Of a DNA stretch of 18,104 nt, positions 6,492 to 13,973 are shown one piece after another (position 1 is the first letter of the stretch; each line of letters starts with the position of its first letter). This stretch comes from DAOTVD01 sp034437075 (GTDB taxonomy: Bacteria > Chloroflexota > Anaerolineae > Aggregatilineales > J027). The stretch is taken from assembly GCA_034437075.1 (NCBI GenBank), contig DAOTVD010000110.1:1-18104 (forward strand), in the 5' to 3' direction. The notes beneath the pieces were generated by a model that was given only the letters and a program-made list of their open reading frames with translations, made no database searches and was not told the origin of the DNA. A program made the position numbers and the translations under genes.

Positions 6492-7703
6492 TTATTCTTC
6501 TTCGATCACGAAATCATTATCATCGTCGGTGGCGTCGGGCACGGCGGAGATGGCCTCGTCATCATCCGAGGCGATGATGGGTTGGTCGGTGCCCCAGCGC
6601 TGGGTGAAGCCCACGCGGCGCTTTTCGGGCTCTAGGCGGCTGATGCGCAATTGCAGGCGGTCGCCCTTCTTGACGTAGCTATGCGGCTCTTTCAAGGTGC
6701 CGTCGCCCATTTCGCTCAGGTGCAGCAAGCCCTCTAGGCCATCATCCAGCGCGATGAACGCGCCGAAATCGACTACATTCGTGACGTTGCCTTCTACCTG
6801 CTGGCCTTCGTGGTATTTCTCCATGGCATGTTCCCACGGATCATCCAACAAGCGTTTGCGGCTCAGCGCGATGCGGTTGGTCTTGCGATCTAGGCTGAGC
6901 ACGTAGACTTTGATCTCATCGCCGATGTTGAGCACATCGCGCGGGTGGTCAACACGGTGCCAGGCCAATTCGCTGACGTGGATCAGGCCATCGGCGCCGC
7001 CAATATTGACGAACGCGCCAAAGTCGCGCAGGCCCGTGACGGTGCCTTCTACGATGTCGCTCTCTTTGAGTTCGGAGAGCAAGCGGGCTTTTTGCTGGGC
7101 GCGCCATTCGCGCTGGGCTTCGCGCTCGCTGAAGATCAGGCGGCGGCGGGTTTGGTCAACTTCGATGACCTTCACGCCAAGCGTATCGCTCATAATATCG
7201 TCGATAGCGTCGCGCCGCTCGGAGCCTTGTAGCCCGCTGCTGACCGATACCATATGCGAAGACGGGATAAAGCCATCCAGGCGATGCCACTTCACGAGCA
7301 CGCCACCCCGGTTGGAGCCCGCGACCTGCACCTCGACGACCTCATCGGCTTCCAATAATTCGCGGGCCTTGTCCCAGTCATATTGTTGCAGGCCCATGTT
7401 AATGCTTACGATCAGGTTGCCATCATTATCTTGGGGATTAATGACATACACAGGGACCGTTGCGCCGACTTCCAGGCTATCTTTCACTTCGTCGTCTAGG
7501 CGCTCTAAGTCTTGGGAGGTGACGAAGCCATCGCGTTTCGTGCCCATATCGACCAGAATCTCGTTGGGCTCAATTTGTAGGATACGTGCCTGGCGGATTT
7601 CGCCACGCCGGGGGGGGTTGGGCGCGAATTCGTCTTGCTCAAACATCTGCAAGAATAACGCGCGATCCTCGTCGGGAATTTCTACTTCGTGATAATCAGT
7701 CAT
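6492..7703 (-). CDS. rpsA: S1 RNA-binding protein with four S1 domains (30S ribosomal protein S1 type)
   Basis: The 403-residue protein carries four S1 (OB-fold) repeats at about 33-105, 118-193, 213-284 and 299-369. The last two have the most typical pattern (VEGTVTGLRDFGAFVNI ... GLIHVSEL; VEGNVTNVVDFGAFIAL ... GLLHLSEM). A very acidic tail ends in FVIEEE. Four-domain S1 proteins are usual in Gram-positive and Chloroflexota-like bacteria; six domains are usual in proteobacteria. It binds mRNA and helps the 30S subunit start translation, though a narrower RNA-binding role cannot be excluded. The ATG at 7703 has no Shine-Dalgarno, and its leader has a hairpin and a tiny upstream frame (see separate entries), which fits autoregulation. 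It converges with the unknown gene and has its own terminator. Confidence 0.92.
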   Translation of the reverse strand: MTDYHEVEIPDEDRALFLQMFEQDEFAPNPPRRGEIRQARILQIEPNEILVDMGTKRDGFVTSQDLERLDDEVKDSLEVGATVPVYVINPQDNDGNLIVSINMGLQQYDWDKARELLEADEVVEVQVAGSNRGGVLVKWHRLDGFIPSSHMVSVSSGLQGSERRDAIDDIMSDTLGVKVIEVDQTRRRLIFSEREAQREWRAQQKARLLSELKESDIVEGTVTGLRDFGAFVNIGGADGLIHVSELAWHRVDHPRDVLNIGDEIKVYVLSLDRKTNRIALSRKRLLDDPWEHAMEKYHEGQQVEGNVTNVVDFGAFIALDDGLEGLLHLSEMGDGTLKEPHSYVKKGDRLQLRISRLEPEKRRVGFTQRWGTDQPIIASDDDEAISAVPDATDDDNDFVIEEE

Positions 7704-7725
7704 CAGGTGGAAGACAAACTTTCAT
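7696..7725 (-). other. Nine-codon upstream frame overlapping the S1 start
   Basis: In the S1 leader, an ATG at 7725-7723 opens a frame encoding MKVCLPPDD, which ends in TGA at 7698-7696 and overlaps the S1 ATG (7703-7701) in another frame. Both ATGs are embedded in the same ten bases, CACCTGATGA. Neither has a purine-rich Shine-Dalgarno. Translation of this frame is not proven. Confidence 0.35.
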
Positions 7726-7736
7726 CAGGTGATCTA

Positions 7737-7757
7737 ACGGATAGGGGGGCTATCCGT
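7737..7757 (-). promoter_or_regulatory. Hairpin in the S1 mRNA leader
   Basis: ACGGATAG (7737-7744) and CTATCCGT (7750-7757) form a perfect 8-bp stem around five identical bases (C in the RNA). It lies between the predicted transcription start near 7770 and the S1 start codon. No T-run follows on the minus strand, so it is not a terminator; an RNA control element is plausible. Confidence 0.5.
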
Positions 7758-7776
7758 GCGGACGATAGAGGGGAGA

Positions 7777-7805
7777 AGTATAACGAAGCCGGGCATGCGC
7801 TTCAA
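7777..7805 (-). promoter_or_regulatory. Probable sigma70-type promoter of the S1 gene
   Basis: On the minus strand, TTGAAG (7805-7800), a 17-base spacer, then TATACT (7782-7777). Transcription would begin near 7770, leaving a leader of about 67 bases. Confidence 0.6.
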
Positions 7806-7825
7806 GGTGAAATCTACGCAGAGCA

Positions 7826-7854
7826 TGCACAAGCACGGGCGGAAGCGGTATAAT
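7826..7854 (+). promoter_or_regulatory. Probable promoter of proS
   Basis: A consensus TATAAT lies at 7849-7854, with a partial -35 TGCACA at 7826-7831 and a 17-base spacer. Transcription would begin near 7861, so proS starts at 7903 and not further upstream. Confidence 0.55.
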
Positions 7855-7888
7855 CGGGGGCCTAATGACCTGTCCAAACCAACGAGCC

Positions 7889-7893
7889 GGAGG
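7889..7893 (+). promoter_or_regulatory. Ribosome binding site deciding the proS start
   Basis: GGAGG lies nine bases before ATG 7903. An ATG at 7895 is out of frame, and longer in-frame readings would begin upstream of the promoter. Confidence 0.75.
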
Positions 7894-7902
7894 TATGCGC
7901 CG

Positions 7903-9351
7903 ATGTCTGAGCAAGCGATTACACCCCAAAGCCAGGATTTCCCCAAATGGTATAACGAGATCGTCTACCGGGCTGACCTGGCCGACCAGAGCCCCGTGCG
8001 GGGTTCGATGATTATCAAACCCTACGGCTACGAACTATGGGAAAACATTAAAGGCGCGCTCGACCAACGCTTTAAGGCCACGGGCCATGTAAACGCCTAT
8101 TTTCCGCTGTTCATCCCAGAGAGCTTCTTGCGCAAAGAGGCCGAACATGTAGAAGGCTTCGCGCCCGAACTCGCCGTCGTGCCCCATGCGGGCGGCAAAC
8201 AGCTTGAAGAACCCTACGTCGTGCGCCCGACCTCCGAAACCGTCATTGGGGAGGCATTCAGCCGCTGGATTCAATCGTACCGCGATTTGCCCCTGCTCAT
8301 GAACCAGTGGGCCAACGTCGTGCGCTGGGAACTGCGCACCCGGCCCTTTTTGCGCACATCAGAATTCTTGTGGCAAGAGGGCCACACCGCCCACGCCACC
8401 TGGCAAGAAGCCCAGGACGAAACCATGCAAATGTTGAGCGTCTATGCCGACTTTGCGATCCGCGAGGCGGCTATCCCCGTGATTACGGGCCGCAAAAGCA
8501 TCGCCGAGCGCTTCGCAGGGGCCGAAAATACCTACGCCATTGAGGCCATGATGCGCGACCGCAAAGCCTTACAATCCGGCACCAGCCACAACCTGGGCCA
8601 GAATTTCGCCAAAGCCTTCGACATCAAATACTTGGACGAGAATAACCAGCAGCAATTTTGCTGGACAACCAGTTGGGGCGTCAGCACGCGCATGGTCGGC
8701 GCAGTGGTGATGGCCCATGGCGATGACACCGGCCTGCGGTTGCCGCCGCGCATCGCGCCGATTCAGGTGGTGATGGTGCCCATTTACAAGACCGAAGGCG
8801 AACGCGGCCCCGTGATGGAAGCGCTAGCGCGTGTGAAAGCCGAACTCACCGAGGCGGGCCTGCGCGTGCATGTGGACGACCGCCCCAACCTGACGCCGGG
8901 CTTTAAGTACAACGATTGGGAAATGCGGGGCGTGCCCGTGCGCTTGGAAATCGGCCCCAAGGATGTGCAAAAAGAAAGTGTCGCCTTGGCTCGGCGCGAC
9001 ATCCCCGGCAAGGCGGGCAAGCAATTCGTCCCGCAGGCGGGCATCGCGCAAGCCGTGCAAGATTTACTGGACGAGATGCACGCGAGTCTGTTGCAAGATG
9101 CGACCGAATTTCGCGACGCCAACATTACCGAAGTGGGCGACGATTACGCAAAATTTCAAGCGGTGCTCAAAACAGGCTGGGCGCTAGCGTGGTTCTGTGG
9201 CGATCCAGCCTGCGAGGCGACCATCAAAGCCGATAACCAGGCCGTGAGCCGCTGTTTTCCGCTGGAACAGCCTTACCCAAGCCAAAAGGGAGCCTGCATC
9301 AAGTGTGGGGGGCAGGCGGACGAAATGGCCTATTTCGCCCGCGCGTATTGA
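7903..9351 (+). CDS. proS: Prolyl-tRNA synthetase, archaeal/eukaryote type
   Basis: The enzyme charges tRNA-Pro with proline in the cytosol. The 482 residues match the short class without the editing insertion found in the E. coli type. Class II motifs are visible: PVRGSMIIKPYGYELWE with motif 1 around 31-60, the TSET loop (110-113), motif 2 RWELRTRPFLRTSEFLWQEG (141-160), and motif 3 in GTSHNLGQNFAKAF followed by WTTSWGVSTRMVG. The anticodon-binding domain starts near IQVVMVPIYK. The C-terminal domain has Cys at about 432, 437, 465 and 468, the zinc-type pattern of this class, and ends in Tyr. The true start MSEQAITPQ is set by GGAGG and the promoter. It converges on the ABC gene with a 3-bp gap and no visible terminator between them. 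Confidence 0.96.
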   Translation: MSEQAITPQSQDFPKWYNEIVYRADLADQSPVRGSMIIKPYGYELWENIKGALDQRFKATGHVNAYFPLFIPESFLRKEAEHVEGFAPELAVVPHAGGKQLEEPYVVRPTSETVIGEAFSRWIQSYRDLPLLMNQWANVVRWELRTRPFLRTSEFLWQEGHTAHATWQEAQDETMQMLSVYADFAIREAAIPVITGRKSIAERFAGAENTYAIEAMMRDRKALQSGTSHNLGQNFAKAFDIKYLDENNQQQFCWTTSWGVSTRMVGAVVMAHGDDTGLRLPPRIAPIQVVMVPIYKTEGERGPVMEALARVKAELTEAGLRVHVDDRPNLTPGFKYNDWEMRGVPVRLEIGPKDVQKESVALARRDIPGKAGKQFVPQAGIAQAVQDLLDEMHASLLQDATEFRDANITEVGDDYAKFQAVLKTGWALAWFCGDPACEATIKADNQAVSRCFPLEQPYPSQKGACIKCGGQADEMAYFARAY

Positions 9352-9354
9352 TGA

Positions 9355-10062
9355 TTATGGCGCGGGTTGGCCGGTGGTTGGGGTGCCCGTGGCCAAGTGC
9401 CCTTGCTCCATATGAAAGACGCGGTCGGCGTAGGGCACCACATCCAGACTGTGGGTGACCATAATCAGCGTGCGGCCTGCTTCGCGCGTCAGATTCAGGA
9501 GTAATTCCAGCACACGGCTGCCCGTGCTTTCATCCAGATTGCCCGTGGGTTCATCCGCCAGCACCAGCAGCGGATTGTGCACCAGCGCCCGCGCGATGGC
9601 CACGCGCTGTTGTTCGCCCCCCGATAGCTTATCCGGGAAGGTGCCGCTTCGGTCGGGCAGGCCGACCCGCTCTAGCAATTCGCGGGCCTGGCGAATGCCT
9701 GCTTGGCGCGATTGGCCGCGTAATTCATAGGGCAGGATGATGTTTTCTAACACCGTCAGGGTGGGGATGAGGTTAAAAAACTGAAAGACGATGCCGATAT
9801 TGTCGCGCCGAAAGAGCGTGCGCGCGCGTTCGTTTAGGCGCGAAACTTGCTTTTCGTCGATCCAGATGTCGCCTGTATCGGGGGCGTCGATGCCCGCGAT
9901 GATGTTCAGTAGCGTGCTTTTGCCACTGCCCGACTTACCGAGCACGACGGCGAACTCGCCCGCATAAAAGGTCGCGTCGAGCTTGCTGAGCACGCTCAGG
10001 CGGCGGTCGCCTTCCTGGTAGGTTTTTTGGATGCCTTGCAGGCGTACCAATGGCTGGCTCAT
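9355..10062 (-). CDS. ABC transporter ATP-binding protein, LolD/MacB-like
   Basis: This 235-residue nucleotide-binding subunit has every key motif: Walker A GKSGSGKST (42-50), Q-loop Gln94 in VFQFFNLIP, signature LSGGEQQR (146-153), Walker B LLVLADE (165-171), and the switch His204 in MVTHS. The pattern FNLIPTLTVLENI and ADEPTGNLD is typical of the LolD/MacB/FtsE group, which energises lipoprotein export, small-molecule export or membrane-protein remodelling. No permease gene is next to it in the window, so the substrate is unknown. It begins 2 bp after the dnaJ stop, so translation is probably coupled to dnaJ and it is the last gene of the heat-shock unit. Its stop is 3 bp from the stop of convergent proS. 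Confidence 0.92.
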   Translation of the reverse strand: MSQPLVRLQGIQKTYQEGDRRLSVLSKLDATFYAGEFAVVLGKSGSGKSTLLNIIAGIDAPDTGDIWIDEKQVSRLNERARTLFRRDNIGIVFQFFNLIPTLTVLENIILPYELRGQSRQAGIRQARELLERVGLPDRSGTFPDKLSGGEQQRVAIARALVHNPLLVLADEPTGNLDESTGSRVLELLLNLTREAGRTLIMVTHSLDVVPYADRVFHMEQGHLATGTPTTGQPAP

Positions 10063-10064
10063 GC

Positions 10065-11204
10065 TCAGTTGCCGCCGAAGAAATTCACAACGCGGTCGAA
10101 GATGCTGCCGCCCTTGTTGCCTTCTACCGAGATCAGGTCCGTATTCAGCGAACCGCGCAATTGTTCGAACAGTTCGCGCTGTTCGGCGGTGAGTTTCTTT
10201 GGGACGGCGACATTGACAATGCAGAGTTGGTCGCCTTCGCCCGAGGTGCGGCCATCGGAGCGCAGCTTGGGCACGCCTTTATTCTTCAGGCGGATGACGG
10301 TTCCGGTTTGGGTGCCGGGTTCGATGTCGATGGTTTCTTCGCCGTAAATGGTCGGTACGACGACCTTATCGCCCAAAGCGGCCTGCGCAACGTTCACGTT
10401 AATTTCCAGCAGAATATCATGGTTGTTGCGCTTGAAGTATGCGTGCTCATCCACACTGAGCACGACGTATAAATTGCCGGGCGGGCCGCCGTTTTCGCCG
10501 GGTTCGCCTTCGCCCGTCAAGCGGATTTGTGTGCCGTCGTTCACGCCCGCTGGGATGTTCACGGCCAAAGAGCGCGTTTCGCGGGTGCGGCCTTTGCCCT
10601 TGCAGGTTTGGCAGGGTGTTTCGACGATTTTGCCACTGCCGGAGCAACGCGGGCAATCCGTCACGGTGACCATGCTGCCCAAGAAGGTTTGGCGCATCTG
10701 GCGAATCTGGCCGCTGCCGTTGCACTCGGGGCAGGTGATGGGCGAGCTACCCGGTTCGGCGCCGCTACCGTCGCACGTATCGCAGTTTTCCCAGCGCGTG
10801 ACGTCGATGTCGAGTTCTTCGCCGAATACGGCTTGCTCGAAGCTCAGATGCAGGTCATAGCGCAGGTCGCGCCCTTGGCGCGGGCGGTTGCGGCGCGTGG
10901 TGCGTTGGCGCCCGGTGAAGGCCCCCATAAATTCTTCGAAGATGTCTTCGATGCTGCCGAAGTCGCTGAAGCCGCCCGCGCCCATATTCACGCCCGCATG
11001 GCCGAATTGATCATAGGCGCGGCGTCGGTCGGGGTCTTTGAGCACTTGGTAAGCTTCGTTAAGCTCTTGCATACGGGCCTGCGCGTCGGGGGCATCACTC
11101 ACGTCAGGATGATGTATGCGCGCCAGGCGTTTGAACGCTTTTTGGATGTCTTCTTGGCTGGCACCCCGGTTGAGTTCGAGAACCTCGTAATAGTCTCTCG
11201 GCAT
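10065..11204 (-). CDS. dnaJ: Chaperone DnaJ (type I Hsp40)
   Basis: This DnaK co-chaperone delivers unfolded clients and stimulates ATP hydrolysis by DnaK. In the 379 residues, the J domain covers 1-70 with HPD at 32-34. A short Gly/Phe region lies at about 69-97. Four zinc-binding CxxCxGxG repeats have Cys pairs at 141/144, 158/161, 184/187 and 198/201. C-terminal substrate-binding and dimerisation domains follow. Everything expected of a full type I DnaJ is present. The start ATG at 11204 has GGAAG about 3 bases before it. It lies 116 bp downstream of dnaK, separated by a GC-rich hairpin, and couples to the ABC gene by a 2-bp gap. Confidence 0.97.
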   Translation of the reverse strand: MPRDYYEVLELNRGASQEDIQKAFKRLARIHHPDVSDAPDAQARMQELNEAYQVLKDPDRRRAYDQFGHAGVNMGAGGFSDFGSIEDIFEEFMGAFTGRQRTTRRNRPRQGRDLRYDLHLSFEQAVFGEELDIDVTRWENCDTCDGSGAEPGSSPITCPECNGSGQIRQMRQTFLGSMVTVTDCPRCSGSGKIVETPCQTCKGKGRTRETRSLAVNIPAGVNDGTQIRLTGEGEPGENGGPPGNLYVVLSVDEHAYFKRNNHDILLEINVNVAQAALGDKVVVPTIYGEETIDIEPGTQTGTVIRLKNKGVPKLRSDGRTSGEGDQLCIVNVAVPKKLTAEQRELFEQLRGSLNTDLISVEGNKGGSIFDRVVNFFGGN

Positions 11205-11248
11205 AGCTTCCGATTACCTTTCTCTGGGCTGTGCCCCGGCTAGCAACA

Positions 11249-11280
11249 CAGGGGGCGAGATGCTAAATGCTCGCCCCCTG
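11249..11280. other. Strong hairpin between dnaK and dnaJ
   Basis: CAGGGGGCGAG (11249-11259) and CTCGCCCCCTG (11270-11280) form a perfect 11-bp stem with a 10-base loop. The minus strand has no T-run after it (TGTGTTGC), so full termination is doubtful. It may attenuate read-through to dnaJ or protect or process the dnaK mRNA. Confidence 0.7.
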
Positions 11281-11320
11281 GCAGATGTGATGCGGTGTGG
11301 GTTCCGGTTCGGCGCCCTTT

Positions 11321-13213
11321 TTATTTCTGGTCGCTGAACTCGCCCTCGATAACGTCTTCGTCGTCGCCGCTGCCGCTTTCTTGGGCGGGTTCTTCGTAGC
11401 CCGCGCCGGGTTGCTGCTCGTACATCGAAGCGCCCATTTGTTGGATGGCCTGGGCCAGGTCGTCCGTGGTTTGCTGGATGCGGCTATTGTCGTCGCTTTC
11501 CAGGGCTTGGCGCACATCGGTGACTTTGGCTTCGATGTCGCTGCGCACTTCGGCGGGCACCTGGTCGCCCAGGTCACGCAGGCTCTTTTCGGCGGTGAAG
11601 ATGGTCGTTTCGGCGCGGTTGCGCGTTTCGGCGGCTTCGCGGCGCGCGGCGTCTTCGCTGGCGTGGGCTTCCGCCTCGTTCACCATACGATCAATCTCGT
11701 CCTCACTCAGGCCGCTGCTAGCGGTGATGGTGATTTTCTGTTCGCGGCCCGTGGCTTTGTCCACTGCCGAAACGTTCAGGATACCGTTGGCGTCAATATC
11801 GAAGGTAACTTCGATCTGCGGCACGCCGCGCGGGGCGGGCGGGATGCCATCCAAGATGAATTTACCCAGGGTGCGGTTGTCTTTGGCCATGGGGCGTTCA
11901 CCTTGCAACACATGGATTTCCACCTGTGTCTGGTTGTCCGCCGCTGTGCTGAAGACCTGGCTCTTTTTGGCCGGGATGGTCGTGTTACGCTCGATGAGCG
12001 CGGTCGCCACACCGCCCAACGTCTCGATAGAGAGCGTCAGCGGGGTGACATCCAGCAAGAGCACGTCTTTCACATCGCCGCCCAGCACGCCGCCCTGGAT
12101 GGCCGCGCCCACGCCGACGACTTCATCCGGGTTGACGGTGCGGTTGGGCTCTTTGCCGAAGAATTTGCTCACGGCTTCCTGAATAGCGGGCATGCGCGTC
12201 TGGCCGCCCACCAGCACCACTTCGTCGATGTCGCTGGCTTTCAGGCCGGCGTCTTTCAGGGCCTGGCGCATGGGTTCTAGGCTCTGGTCGATGAGATCGT
12301 GCACCAGTTCTTCCAGCTTAGAGCGGCTGAGCGTCATGTTCAGGTGTTTGGCACCGCTGCTATCCGCCGTGATGAAGGGCAGATTGATTTCTGCCGTGGT
12401 GGTGGTGGAGAGTTCCTTCTTCACGCTTTCGGCGGTTTCTTTCAGGCGTTGTAGGGCCTGGCGATCTTGGCGCAGGTCAATCCCTTGTTCGCGCTTGAAC
12501 TCTGCGGCGATGTAGTCGATGATGCGCTCGTCGAAGTCGTCACCGCCCAGGTAGGTATCGCCATTGGTGGCGCGGACTTCAAAAACGCCATCGCCCACAT
12601 CCAGGATGGAAATATCGAACGTGCCGCCGCCCATGTCATACACCGCGATGGTTTCGTCGCGGCTTTCGCCCAGGCCATAGGCCAAGCTAGAGGCGGTCGG
12701 TTCGTTGATGATGCGCAGCACTTCTAGGCCCGCGATGCGCCCGGCATCTTTGGTGGCCTGGCGCTGGGCATCGTTGAAGTAGGCCGGCACGGTGATGACG
12801 GCTTGCGTGATTTCTTGGCCCAGGTAGGCTTCGGCGTCTGCTTTCAGCTTTTGCAGGATCATGGCCGAAACTTCCGGCGGGCTATATTCTTTGCCATCCA
12901 TGTGGACGCGCACATCGCCATTCGGGGCTTTGGTGACCTTGTAGGGCACGTTTTTGATGGCTTTTTGTACGTGGGCGTCGTCAAATTTGCGCCCCATGAA
13001 ACGCTTGACGGAAAAGATCGTGTTTTCTGGGTTCATGACGGCCTGACGCCGCGCCACCTGGCCCACCAGGCGTTCGCCGTTCTTGTTCACGGCCACTACC
13101 GATGGGATGGTGCGCGCGCCTTCGCTGGAGGGAATCACGGTGGGCTCGCCACCTTCCATCACAGCCACCACGCTATTGGTTGTTCCTAAGTCGATTCCGA
13201 TAATTTTACCCAT
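11321..13213 (-). CDS. dnaK: Chaperone DnaK (Hsp70)
   Basis: The 630-residue protein is the central ATP-driven chaperone, working with GrpE and DnaJ in the cytosol. The N-terminal ATPase domain starts with the phosphate loop GIDLGTTNS (about 6-14). It continues with VPAYFNDAQRQATKDAG and the second signature VYDMGGGTFDISIL, and the nucleotide-binding VVLVGGQTRMP is present. The linker (VLLLDVTPLTLSIET) leads to the substrate-binding domain near residue 390, a helical lid, and an acidic Gly/Ser tail ending in EGEFSDQK. Length and order match bacterial DnaK. The start ATG at 13213 has AAGGAG about 10 bases before it. It is 51 bp downstream of grpE. Large reading frames on the other strand are shadows. 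Confidence 0.98.
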   Translation of the reverse strand: MGKIIGIDLGTTNSVVAVMEGGEPTVIPSSEGARTIPSVVAVNKNGERLVGQVARRQAVMNPENTIFSVKRFMGRKFDDAHVQKAIKNVPYKVTKAPNGDVRVHMDGKEYSPPEVSAMILQKLKADAEAYLGQEITQAVITVPAYFNDAQRQATKDAGRIAGLEVLRIINEPTASSLAYGLGESRDETIAVYDMGGGTFDISILDVGDGVFEVRATNGDTYLGGDDFDERIIDYIAAEFKREQGIDLRQDRQALQRLKETAESVKKELSTTTTAEINLPFITADSSGAKHLNMTLSRSKLEELVHDLIDQSLEPMRQALKDAGLKASDIDEVVLVGGQTRMPAIQEAVSKFFGKEPNRTVNPDEVVGVGAAIQGGVLGGDVKDVLLLDVTPLTLSIETLGGVATALIERNTTIPAKKSQVFSTAADNQTQVEIHVLQGERPMAKDNRTLGKFILDGIPPAPRGVPQIEVTFDIDANGILNVSAVDKATGREQKITITASSGLSEDEIDRMVNEAEAHASEDAARREAAETRNRAETTIFTAEKSLRDLGDQVPAEVRSDIEAKVTDVRQALESDDNSRIQQTTDDLAQAIQQMGASMYEQQPGAGYEEPAQESGSGDDEDVIEGEFSDQK

Positions 13214-13264
13214 CGTTACCGAGCTCCTTTATGTCTCTTACTCTTTTGTCTTCTGTTGGGTAGG

Positions 13265-13864
13265 TTAATTGGCCACACGTACCAGCGCGGGGCGCAACAC
13301 ACGCTCGCCATGCTGATAGCCTTTTTGCAAGACGGCTGTCACATGGCCGCTGGGGATGTCCTCGGTGGGTTCATCAGCGCCAATCGCTTCGTGATAATTG
13401 GGGTCGAACGGTTCGCCAAGTGGGTTCAGCGCCACGATGCCTTCGGCTTCGATCAGGCTTTGGAACTTACGATGGATGAGGTTAAAGCCTTTCATCCAAT
13501 CATTGTCTTTTTGTTCCTCTGGGATGGCTTCCCAGGCGCGTTCGAAATCGTCTATGACTGGCAGAAATTTCGCCAGTACATCCCCACTTACCTTGGCACG
13601 TAGTCCTTCATTCTCGCGCTCGATGCGCTTTTTGAAGTTTTGGAAATCGGCCCGCTCGCGTTGCAACGCATTGCGGAAATCTTCCATTTGCTGCAAGGCT
13701 GTGGCCAATTCGTCATCTTCGGTGAGTGTATGCACAGTTGACGCATTGTTGTCATGCGGCGGGTTGGTGCCGTCGTCCGTTGGGGCCAGTGTCTCCTCGT
13801 TCGGAGTATCCTCCACTGGCGTTTTATCTGCTTGTGTCTCGTGCATTTCTTTGTGTTCGTTCAT
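13265..13864 (-). CDS. grpE: Nucleotide exchange factor GrpE
   Basis: GrpE releases ADP from DnaK and resets the chaperone cycle. The 199-residue protein starts with an acidic, probably disordered tail of about 50 residues (EDTPNEETLAPTDDG). A long coiled coil follows at about 50-100 (ALQQMEDFRNALQRERADFQ; NFKKRIERENEGLRAKV). The beta domain with the GrpE signature is last: FDPNYHEAIG, then a Gly-Tyr stretch ending VLRPALVRVAN. The start at 13864 has AAGGTG about 11 bases before it. It is 109 bp downstream of the J-domain gene, with a possible internal promoter in the gap, and 51 bp before dnaK. Confidence 0.96.
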   Translation of the reverse strand: MNEHKEMHETQADKTPVEDTPNEETLAPTDDGTNPPHDNNASTVHTLTEDDELATALQQMEDFRNALQRERADFQNFKKRIERENEGLRAKVSGDVLAKFLPVIDDFERAWEAIPEEQKDNDWMKGFNLIHRKFQSLIEAEGIVALNPLGEPFDPNYHEAIGADEPTEDIPSGHVTAVLQKGYQHGERVLRPALVRVAN

Positions 13865-13885
13865 CGCGAGATCACACCTTAATTT

Positions 13886-13968
13886 TCAACTGTTGATAGT
13901 GTAACGGCTACGTCATAGATTTGTGTTAGAAGTTCATCATATTAAAAGAAAAAAATAGAAGGCTCCAA
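13886..13968 (-). promoter_or_regulatory. Possible internal promoter before grpE, with a small palindrome
   Basis: On the minus strand, TTGGAG (13968-13963), an 18-base spacer, then TAATAT (13944-13939). Further downstream lies the palindrome TCAACTGTTGA at 13886-13896. No canonical CIRCE operator is present here. The promoter would allow grpE-dnaK to be transcribed apart from hrcA. Confidence 0.4.
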
Positions 13969-13973
13969 GCGGG

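Noticed and set aside
6910..7692. Plus-strand frame of 260 residues opposite the S1 gene
   Set aside because: It is Ser/Arg-rich antisense sequence without motifs; the minus strand encodes four clear S1 domains.
7756..7902. N-terminal extension of prolyl-tRNA synthetase by 49 residues
   Set aside because: A TATAAT promoter lies inside it, GGAGG sits before the ATG at 7903, and the extension does not resemble the family.
11297..12280. Long plus-strand frame (327 residues) opposite dnaK
   Set aside because: It is a shadow of the strongly biased third codon positions of dnaK; it shows no domain and has Gly/His/Ala-rich composition typical of antisense reading.
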